Assembly (NCBI GenBank): GCA_945900705.1
Contig: CAMDKJ010000106.1
Location: 1-6,156 of the forward strand
Length of the DNA: 6,156 bases
From: Bifidobacterium breve
GTDB lineage: Bacteria; Actinomycetota; Actinomycetes; S36-B12
Direction: 5' to 3'
The stretch's first letter is position 1; each line of letters starts with the position of its first letter. Positions 1-5,227 of this stretch are shown here, piece by piece. The notes under the pieces were generated by a model, which saw only the letters and a list, made by a program, of their open reading frames with translations, did not search any database and was not told the DNA's origin. The position numbers and the translations under genes are program-made.

Positions 1-417
1 GTGCAGAGCGTTCAGGTCCGCCAGGAGGTTGGCCGCCGCGTCGGCGAACTGTTCCTTGATGAGACCCATAAGCAAGTCCTCAGACGCGAGCCCGCTGAAG
101 ATGGTCGCGGCGAGCGACTCGAGGTGCTGGGGAAGGCAGAACTGGGTCGTGCCCTTCCCCAGCGTGACCTCACGGACTTGACCCGCCCACTCGTAGACAT
201 CCTGGAACACGTGCCGGTGAATGGCCTGCAGATGTGCGAAGTCGAAGTCACCCGCACCCGCTCCTGTCGATCGCAGTTCGACCAAACGACCAAACGTCAG
301 CGCACGTTCGGCGCGTTCCAGCTCTTCAGCGTCCGTGATGTTGGGGCGGTTGCGCAGAACGTTCGTCCCCGGGTAGAGGAAATCCTCGGGCCTGTCGAAC
401 CGATGAGGGCTAGGCAC
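1..417 (-). CDS. Fic-family toxin, N-terminal 139 residues (C-terminus beyond window)
   Basis: Fic enzymes usually transfer AMP to target proteins through an HPFx(D/E)GN(G/K)R loop; here it acts as the probable toxin of a cytoplasmic toxin-antitoxin pair. The translation carries the usual Fic N-terminal block YPGTNVLRN (residues 15-23), the helix segment IHRHVFQDVYEWAGQVR (66-82), a flap-like GKGTTQF (87-93) and an alanine-rich helix ending in LNALH (135-139). The last His sits where HPF would begin, so the catalytic loop lies just outside the window and cannot be checked. The start is GTG at 417: an in-frame TGA directly precedes it and no other start lies before the conserved block. It overlaps the antitoxin gene by 8 bases and has no clear ribosome binding site, which suggests translational coupling. 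The N-terminal YPGTNVLRN block favours an AMP-transferring Fic protein over the shorter Doc kinase. The family is secure; activity is inferred. Confidence 0.9.
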   Translation of the reverse strand, partial: MPSPHRFDRPEDFLYPGTNVLRNRPNITDAEELERAERALTFGRLVELRSTGAGAGDFDFAHLQAIHRHVFQDVYEWAGQVREVTLGKGTTQFCLPQHLESLAATIFSGLASEDLLMGLIKEQFADAAANLLADLNALH

Positions 418-709
418 TCACGATACGGCGGTACTCGGCGAAGTCGATGCGGCCCGCAGCCAGCTCGCGAGCCGCGCCAATCTCAACCTCGCTGGGCGGC
501 ATCCCTTCCATGTCCATCGAGGACGCGGCCGACTGCACCACGCGCTCGCGCGCAGCGGTCAACTGCTCATACTGGTTCAGCGACATCAGCACTACCTCCG
601 GCTTGCGGTGGGCACCGGCGAAAACAGCCTCACCGTGCACCACCTGATCGACGACCACGGCGAGCCCCTGACGCAACTCGCGCATCGTTAACACTCGCGG
701 TACGGCCAC
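410..709 (-). CDS. Hybrid antitoxin: Phd/YefM-like N-terminus with VbhA-like Fic-inhibition motif
   Basis: This 99-residue protein is the probable antitoxin of the overlapping Fic toxin. Residues 8-51 look like a Phd/YefM DNA-binding and dimerisation domain: TMRELRQGL near the start, then VVHGEAVFAGAHRKPEVVL, then SLNQYEQL. The C-terminal part has S64-M-D-M-E68-G69, an exact match to the (S/T)xxxE(G/N) motif with which VbhA-type antitoxins block ATP binding in Fic proteins. It is followed by ELAAGRIDFAEYRRIV (82-97), which resembles the VbhA C-terminal helices. The protein would therefore both repress its promoter and inhibit the toxin. The start is GTG at 709; a TANNNT box ends 6 bases before it, and a TGTGTACACA palindrome lies 19 bases upstream. 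Internal starts (GTG at residue 6, ATG at residue 9) would cut into the Phd motif. The N-terminal family is clear; the VbhA assignment rests on a short motif plus the Fic neighbour. Confidence 0.85.
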   Translation of the reverse strand: MAVPRVLTMRELRQGLAVVVDQVVHGEAVFAGAHRKPEVVLMSLNQYEQLTAARERVVQSAASSMDMEGMPPSEVEIGAARELAAGRIDFAEYRRIVSA

Positions 710-715
710 CCCCGA

Positions 716-743
716 AGGCTACCACGGATGTGTACACAATCAG
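716..743 (-). promoter_or_regulatory. Candidate leaderless promoter of the antitoxin-fic operon
   Basis: Reading the minus strand, CTGATT (743-738) is a weak -35 element. It is followed by a 16-base spacer and TAGCCT (721-716), which fits the actinobacterial -10 consensus TANNNT. Six bases then separate it from the GTG start at 709. That spacing is typical of leaderless transcripts, in which transcription begins at the start codon, and it agrees with the lack of a clear ribosome binding site. The TGTGTACACA palindrome fills much of the spacer, so a bound antitoxin would block RNA polymerase. Prediction by eye only. Confidence 0.55.
729..738. promoter_or_regulatory. Palindromic operator TGTGTACACA (YefM/Phd type)
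   Basis: A perfect 10-base palindrome containing TGTACA, the core hexamer known from YefM-YoeB operators; the Phd-Doc operator also uses short palindromes of this kind. It lies upstream of a gene with a Phd/YefM-like domain and between the proposed -35 and -10 boxes. Autorepression by the antitoxin, possibly strengthened by the toxin, is the natural reading. Only one copy is seen, whereas YefM and Phd operators often have two sites. Confidence 0.7.
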
Positions 744-775
744 ATGGAGCTGAGGCGGCTGCTCTCCGGGAACTT

Positions 776-810
776 TTGCGTTGAGTGACCCCGGCGATCC
801 GTCAACGCAA
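776..810. repeat. 9-bp perfect inverted repeat downstream of gpgS, possible terminator
   Basis: TTGCGTTGA at 776-784 is the exact reverse complement of TCAACGCAA at 802-810, with 17 bases between. In the gpgS reading direction the stem begins 11 bases after the gpgS stop, where a terminator would be expected. Neither strand shows a T-run after the stem, so a classical Rho-independent terminator is not supported, although actinobacterial terminators often lack T-runs. It could also be a binding site for a regulator of the toxin-antitoxin operon. Confidence 0.45.
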
Positions 811-821
811 TGATGCAGAGT

Positions 822-1796
822 TCAATCCTCAAGACCTTGTGCCCGAAAGTAACCTTCGACCCCGATCGCAGCGGGGCGCTCATCGACCGGGATCGGCAGT
901 ACCTTCCAGGTGCGGTCGTCCGACGGAAGCCTCAAGACAGCGGTGCCCAATGTGCTACCTGAGCCCTCGACTCCAACCGTTGGCGACGCCAACGTCCACA
1001 AGCGTCGACGCTCCCCTACCGACATGAGCTCGGTCGCCATCACCGCTAAGTCATGGAGGCTCTGGTGCCGGTGCGCGCGACGGCCGAGGTCAACCTGAGC
1101 GATCGCATCCAGGCCGAACGATGCGTGAACGTCAAGCAGCGTGGATAACTCAACTCCGTAACCGACTGGTACAGAAAGTTCCTCGAAGACAGATCGCCGA
1201 ATTGCCCATTCGCCGGCAAGTGGCTGCACTACCCGGGACAATTGGGGACGGTGGAGTGCAAGCCATGGCCGTGCCACCAGCTCGGTTACTCGCCCTCCCT
1301 CAAGTGATGGCGCATTGCCCGAGTCGAGGACTCGATCGTAAAACCCGCGCACCAGTTTCACGGACGGATCTGTCAGCAGTGGGCCTAGCAGACCAGTTAC
1401 GAAATGGGTTCCCCATTCTGTGAGATCGGCGTCAATGAACACCAAGAGATCTGCGGTAGTCACGAACAGGGACTTCCAGAGCGCCTCCCCCTTGCCCGGG
1501 CGAACCCCGAGGTCGGGCCTCACGTCGGCGACCGAGTGCACCTGCGCCCCGGCCTTACGCGCCGCCGCGGCCGTCCCATCGGTTGATAATGAATCCATAA
1601 CAACCAGTTCGTCTACCAGGCCCATCAACTCCGATGCGATAAGGCCAACGACGGTACCCACCGTGCTCGCCTCGTTTCGAGCCGGTATCACCACCGCGAT
1701 CCGAGAGTCAGCTTTGAGATCGAGCAATTGCGACAAGGTCCACTCTGAAGCTGACGAAGTGCTTCGCATGAACCAGTCAGTCACTTCGAGGCTCAT
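822..1796 (-). CDS. gpgS: Glucosyl-3-phosphoglycerate synthase
   Basis: Cytoplasmic GT81-family enzyme that transfers glucose from an NDP-glucose donor to 3-phosphoglycerate, the first step toward glucosylglycerate and mycobacterial methylglucose lipopolysaccharide. Visible motifs are the GT-A fold start VVIPARNEAST (35-45), VMDSLSTDGT (66-75), RPGKGEALW (99-107), the metal-binding DAD (122-124, DSD in the mycobacterial enzyme), the acceptor-site segment GGRVTELVARP (167-177), PLAGEWA (192-198), GYGVE (212-216) and GLDAIAQVDLGRRAHRHQ (228-245), whose His242 matches the metal-ligand His of the mycobacterial protein. From ATG at 1796 the protein has 324 residues, the length I recall for M. tuberculosis Rv1208. 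The frame opens 12 codons earlier, but that extension has no family similarity and lies inside the upstream gene. No ribosome binding site is evident; the start overlaps the upstream stop as ATGA, implying coupled translation. Confidence 0.95.
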   Translation of the reverse strand: MSLEVTDWFMRSTSSASEWTLSQLLDLKADSRIAVVIPARNEASTVGTVVGLIASELMGLVDELVVMDSLSTDGTAAAARKAGAQVHSVADVRPDLGVRPGKGEALWKSLFVTTADLLVFIDADLTEWGTHFVTGLLGPLLTDPSVKLVRGFYDRVLDSGNAPSLEGGRVTELVARPWLALHRPQLSRVVQPLAGEWAIRRSVFEELSVPVGYGVELSTLLDVHASFGLDAIAQVDLGRRAHRHQSLHDLAVMATELMSVGERRRLWTLASPTVGVEGSGSTLGTAVLRLPSDDRTWKVLPIPVDERPAAIGVEGYFRAQGLED

Positions 1797-2227
1797 AGCG
1801 CAATCAATCGGCCAGCACGTACTCCGGCGCAATGTCTCGCCGCCAGAAAGGCAATTGCTGCTGCAGTCGCTGCGCCGCGCCCACGTGATGTTCGTCCCGT
1901 CACTGCACCGAGGGCACGCAACACGTCCAGGCGGCGACGCAGTTCGATTGTTTGGTCCAGAGTTTTGGGGAAGTCCGGTCCGGCATCGACAGAAACAGCC
2001 GGATCCTGCAGGCGCACCTTTGGTCGCGCTGCCGTATGCATGATGGCGCGAACCGCCTGATGCTCCGCACAGTTCGAGGCAAGCTCAGGATTTAGTAAAC
2101 CGCTCACATCGTTGATGATCTGGGCTCCAACAGCCAACGCCGCGATCGCCACCGGTGGTCGGTTCACATCCAACTCAGGCTGCTTCAAGACCGCGGACGG
2201 CCCGCCAACTGCGAGATTCGGAATCAT
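1793..2227 (-). pseudogene. Shortened dihydropteroate synthase (folP-like) frame with in-frame gaps
   Basis: Intact FolP is a TIM-barrel enzyme of about 270-280 residues that joins p-aminobenzoate to the pterin in folate synthesis. This frame has only 144 residues. It keeps QIINDVSGL (36-44), IMHTAARPKVRLQDP (62-76), VDAGPDFPKTLDQT (80-93), RRLDVLRALG (98-107) and VTGRTSRGRGAAT (109-121), all in family order and in one frame. Missing are the N-terminal barrel strands with the pterin site, about 30 residues between LQDP and the GPDF segment, and the stretch holding the SRK motif between RALG and VTGR. The C-terminal RVH motif is not recognisable. Catalysis is therefore very unlikely. The frame stays open, has a promoter-like TAGCCT six bases before its ATG, and its TGA overlaps the gpgS ATG. 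Gene order recalls mycobacterial folP2-gpgS. It may be a decaying gene or a frame kept to translate gpgS. Confidence 0.75.
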
Positions 2228-2233
2228 TTCGAG

Positions 2234-2261
2234 AGGCTACGGCATGGCACTGGTGTGTTGA
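2234..2261 (-). promoter_or_regulatory. Candidate leaderless promoter of the folP-like frame and gpgS
   Basis: On the minus strand TCAACA (2261-2256) matches four of six bases of TTGACA. It is followed by a 16-base spacer and TAGCCT (2239-2234), the same -10 hexamer proposed for the antitoxin operon. Six bases separate it from ATG at 2227, the spacing expected for a leaderless transcript. An in-frame stop overlaps this region (TAG at 2239-2237), so translation cannot start further upstream in this frame. No other promoter-like box was seen before gpgS, so this one would drive both genes. Confidence 0.45.
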
Positions 2262-2353
2262 CGGATCGGCCGGCGTTGCTCAGGGTGGCCGGATGCAGCA
2301 CGACCGACGATCGCCTAACGCAACAGAGTCCCAACATTTACCACTCATGGCTC

Positions 2354-2382
2354 CTGAACCCGATCCCTTGCACAGGTACTCT
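2354..2382 (+). promoter_or_regulatory. Candidate leaderless promoter of the BtuF-like gene
   Basis: CTGAAC (2354-2359) is a weak -35 element, followed by a 17-base spacer and TACTCT (2377-2382), which fits TANNNT. Six bases then lead to the ATG at 2389. No ribosome binding site precedes this ATG, which agrees with leaderless expression. The region 2262-2353, between this promoter and the divergent minus-strand one, shows no other site I can support. Confidence 0.5.
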
Positions 2383-2388
2383 TCGCGC

Positions 2389-3270
2389 ATGCGAATTGTC
2401 TCATTGCTTCCTTCGACTACAGAGATTGTCTGTGACCTTGGGCTCGCCGAGCAACTCTTTGGTGTCACCGTCGAGTGCAACTGGCCGCAAGGGGTGCGCG
2501 ATGGACGTGAAGTCGTGGTCAACACCTTTATCGATTCTTCATTGAGTCCGGCGGAGATTGACGAATTAGTCCGCACGCGCGTGGCGGCTGGCCTTGATCT
2601 GTACGAATTAGATGACGAGGCGCTCGCACGTTGTAATCCGGATCTCATTTTGAGTCAAGATTTGTGCAGGGTGTGTGCGGTTGCAACAGGTGATGTCGAG
2701 GCCGCCGTTGAGCGTCTTTCCTGCGATGCTGTCGTGTTGCAGATTGATCCGCAAACTTTAGATGAAGTCATTGGGTCGATTAACACGATTGCCGCGGCGG
2801 CAGGTGTGGCCGAGCGGGGTGCTGTCCTAACCAAGAATTTGCATGCTCGACTTGCTTACATCCGGGGGCGTGTTGCTGGAAAACCCCGTCGGCGCGTCTT
2901 CATTTTAGAGTGGATTGATCCACCCTTTGGATCTGGTCATTGGGTGCCGGACATTGTGACGGCAGCCGGTGGTGAGCCCGTTATCGCCCATGCAGGGGCA
3001 AAATCCATTTCCACTTCTTGGGATCAGATTGCAGCCGCTGCACCCGATGTAGTGATCGTTGGACCCTGTGGGTACGGCCTTGAGGCAGCAAAGGAGCAGG
3101 CCCGCGAGATTGAACACCTGCTTCCCGCGCACTGTGAAGTCTGGGCGATTGATGCCGACTCTGTCCTGGTCAGGCCGGGTGCACGCCTTGTTGACGGGGT
3201 TGAGGCAATCGCAGCGCTGCTGCACAATGTGGGGGAAATTCCGACTTCTTTGCTTTACCGCGTTCGTTAA
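2389..3270 (+). CDS. BtuF-like substrate-binding-fold protein without signal peptide
   Basis: A 293-residue protein of the COG0614/BtuF type, often annotated as cobalamin-binding protein. It starts MRIVSLLPSTTEIVCDLGL, the typical first strand and helix of this fold. It then shows FGVTVECNWP (24-33), PDLILSQDLCRVCAV (84-98) with a CxxC at 93-96, and EWIDPPFGSGHWVPDIVTAAGG (174-195), the segment most typical of this subgroup. The C-terminal lobe has PDVVIVGPCGYG. No signal peptide or lipobox is present, so it is probably cytoplasmic rather than the receptor of an ABC importer, and no permease or ATPase gene is adjacent. The frame stays open upstream to ATG 2155, but that extension runs antisense through the folP-like frame and has no family similarity. 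ATG 2389 begins the conserved fold and has a leaderless-type promoter. Fold is secure; ligand unknown (cobalamin or another metal complex possible). It converges on the VWA gene with one base between stops. Confidence 0.85.
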   Translation: MRIVSLLPSTTEIVCDLGLAEQLFGVTVECNWPQGVRDGREVVVNTFIDSSLSPAEIDELVRTRVAAGLDLYELDDEALARCNPDLILSQDLCRVCAVATGDVEAAVERLSCDAVVLQIDPQTLDEVIGSINTIAAAAGVAERGAVLTKNLHARLAYIRGRVAGKPRRRVFILEWIDPPFGSGHWVPDIVTAAGGEPVIAHAGAKSISTSWDQIAAAAPDVVIVGPCGYGLEAAKEQAREIEHLLPAHCEVWAIDADSVLVRPGARLVDGVEAIAALLHNVGEIPTSLLYRVR

Positions 3271-3271
3271 A

Positions 3272-5227
3272 TCAACCCGACTTGCGGGTACTTACGTAGT
3301 CACTCACGACGTAATCCCCTAAGCGATCTGGATCCGTTGCAAGGACCTTGCCCCCGTTGCGGCGCGCCATGGTGTCTAAAAAGCGAGCTAGCTGTGGATC
3401 TTCACCTAACCGAAACCAGGTAATGGCAACTTTTCTTCGAGTCATTTCATCAACAGCCTGGACCGTTAACGCGATTGTTTCAGGATCTGGAGGCCAGTTA
3501 AACCACCAATCGCCCTGCGCCACAAGGTGCGCTGTTGGCTCGCCATCGGTTACCACCATCACAATACGTTGCGATCTAGGGTGCTTGTCAAGAAATCTAC
3601 CTGCAAGCATCAGTGCATGCTGCAGATTAGTTCCGGGAGTCTCACTCGCCTGCAGATCTGGAATATCCATCGGGTTCACAACACGAGCAAGATTTGAAAA
3701 GCCAATCACCTGCAGCGCATCTAATGGGTACTTCGTCGAGGAGAGTGAGTGAAGCGCTAACGCCATTGTTTTCGCGGCGCCCCACGTATCATTAATCAAC
3801 ATTGAATAAGACTGGTCAACTAGTAACACGACGGCTGCCTTGGTCAGGTTTTCCGTTTCGGCAACTTCAAAATCGTCAAGATGCAACTTTGCGGTGTCAC
3901 CTGTTGCCAGGCGCCTGAAGGAGGAATTTTGAACCGTTCGCACAATGTCAATGACCCCGTCGTCACCGAAGCTCCACTGACGGTGGGTTCCCGTTGCTTC
4001 TCCGGCCTTTCCGGCCTTGCGCATCTCGTGTCCGCCCCGGGCGGCACTGTCTAAATGTTTGAAGACTTCACGCAACGCGGATTCGCCTATCCGCCGCACC
4101 GCCTTGGCTGATAGTCGCAAGGAGTCGCCATCGGAGACTAAGAATCCTTGATCTTGTAAATCTTTTTGGAGTTGGATCATTGCTTCTGCGTCAGCACGCG
4201 CCGCCTGACCCATGGTGCGTTCCAGAAGATCTAAATCAATTTCTGCTGGATCCCCCATTGAATCTGCATCACCTATTTGACCAACAAGGGATTCAAGATC
4301 TCCCATCTCTGCCAAAGCTTGGGGTGCCTGCGGTAAACCCTGCGATCCATCACCGTTGAGCGGAGTCCCCTTGCGACGGGAGAATTCTGGGCGCAAAGCC
4401 TTCAGGTGATCCTGCAACTCGGCCAGGTGATCCTGCACGCCCATATCTGCCATGGCCTGTTGCATGGCCTGGGAGAGCTCGGCCCTTTGCTCGGGTGACA
4501 TGGACGCAAGCATTCGATCCATTGCTGCGGAAGCTCGCGCAAGGTCATCAATGAATTGATCGAGTGTTTCAGGGGCATCGGGGAAAAAATCTTTATGTTT
4601 CTCGATGAATTCTTTGTATTCGTCCTCGGTGGCGGTCCCCTCACGGTGTTTGCTCAACAATTGGTTGAGGTCCTGCATCATTTGCGCCATGGCCGCCTGG
4701 TTCTCGGGGCTTGACATGTTTTTTAGTGACTGACTCATGCCGGCAAATTGTTGATCAATAACATCACGTCGCAGGCGGTCTTTCATGTCATCAAATATTT
4801 GCTGGGCGGCGGGTGAGCGCCACTGATAGTTCTCAAGTTCCGCCATTGCACGAGGTATGTCATCAGGCAATGCATCTAAAACAGCTTCAGCGAAGCGGGC
4901 GTCATCACTGGGGTCAGGAAATAGTGCACCGCGCTCGATATCAAGTGCCTCGGACAACATCTCATTTAAGTCATCAAGCAAACCATTCATTGAAGCTGAC
5001 TCACGCACTTTTTTGTAACGATCTCGAATCTGGCGATACATCTGTTCTAAACCCTGACGGCCTTTGCTCCCGGTGCGCATTAGGTCACGTAACGCTTCTT
5101 GCACCGATTGACCGGCGAGGATTCGCTCGCCTAACTCGTCAACACCTTTCCCCGTATCAACGAGGGGGGCAAGCGGATCAGGGCCCCCGGAAAAGGGCCC
5201 GTAGATAGCTGGCTTGCGCCTGCTCAA
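3272..5227 (-). CDS. VWA-domain protein, partner of the adjacent AAA+ ATPase
   Basis: A 651-residue cytoplasmic protein with a C-terminal von Willebrand factor A domain, comparable to the CoxE/ChlD-like partners of MoxR and chelatase ATPases. The metal-ion adhesion site is complete: DQSYS (471-475) after VVLLV, Thr533 in PGTN, and Asp561 in VVTDGEP. Residues 60-280 are charged and rich in Met and Gln, probably largely helical, with two similar segments at about 171-190 and 243-263. Residues 281-330 are rich in Gly, Pro and Asp and look like a linker. No signal peptide or membrane segment is seen. The start is TTG at 5227, overlapping the ATPase stop as TTGA, with GAGG ten bases upstream; no better in-frame start was found nearby. 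Arrangement and content resemble the M. tuberculosis Rv0958-Rv0959 pair. The complex is expected to remodel a protein or insert a metal, but the substrate is unknown. Confidence 0.9.
   Translation of the reverse strand: MSRRKPAIYGPFSGGPDPLAPLVDTGKGVDELGERILAGQSVQEALRDLMRTGSKGRQGLEQMYRQIRDRYKKVRESASMNGLLDDLNEMLSEALDIERGALFPDPSDDARFAEAVLDALPDDIPRAMAELENYQWRSPAAQQIFDDMKDRLRRDVIDQQFAGMSQSLKNMSSPENQAAMAQMMQDLNQLLSKHREGTATEDEYKEFIEKHKDFFPDAPETLDQFIDDLARASAAMDRMLASMSPEQRAELSQAMQQAMADMGVQDHLAELQDHLKALRPEFSRRKGTPLNGDGSQGLPQAPQALAEMGDLESLVGQIGDADSMGDPAEIDLDLLERTMGQAARADAEAMIQLQKDLQDQGFLVSDGDSLRLSAKAVRRIGESALREVFKHLDSAARGGHEMRKAGKAGEATGTHRQWSFGDDGVIDIVRTVQNSSFRRLATGDTAKLHLDDFEVAETENLTKAAVVLLVDQSYSMLINDTWGAAKTMALALHSLSSTKYPLDALQVIGFSNLARVVNPMDIPDLQASETPGTNLQHALMLAGRFLDKHPRSQRIVMVVTDGEPTAHLVAQGDWWFNWPPDPETIALTVQAVDEMTRRKVAITWFRLGEDPQLARFLDTMARRNGGKVLATDPDRLGDYVVSDYVSTRKSG

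Noticed and set aside
1..753. Long open frame on the plus strand antisense to the toxin and antitoxin genes
   Set aside because: Its translation is Arg- and Pro-rich and lacks family motifs, while the minus strand encodes clear Fic and Phd-like proteins over the same bases.
1797..1832. 12-codon extension of gpgS to 1832
   Set aside because: It overlaps the folP-like gene further, shows no GpgS similarity, and ATG 1796 forms the ATGA junction and gives the length recalled for the mycobacterial enzyme.
1420..2043. 207-codon plus-strand open frame across gpgS and the folP-like gene
   Set aside because: It is a by-product of the GC-rich minus-strand genes; no motif, and no promoter or ribosome binding site was recognised.
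2228..2300. Remnant of the FolP N-terminus (VNRTPDSF) upstream of 2227
   Set aside because: One frame reads VNTPVPCRS at the expected place, but the match is only VN and TP and ends in a stop soon after; too weak to extend the folP remnant.
2280..2348. 22-codon minus-strand frame preceded by AGGAG, possible leader peptide
   Set aside because: The AGGAG is only two bases before the ATG, too close for normal initiation, and no attenuator-like structure or residue run was seen.
2155..2388. N-terminal extension of the BtuF-like gene to ATG 2155
   Set aside because: It runs antisense into the folP-like frame, is not hydrophobic like a signal peptide, and the conserved fold begins exactly at ATG 2389.
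3292..3314. TTACGT/ACGTAA inverted repeat as a terminator on its own
   Set aside because: It arises from codons of a DYVVSDYV repeat at the VWA C-terminus and has no T-run; coding coincidence is the simpler reading.
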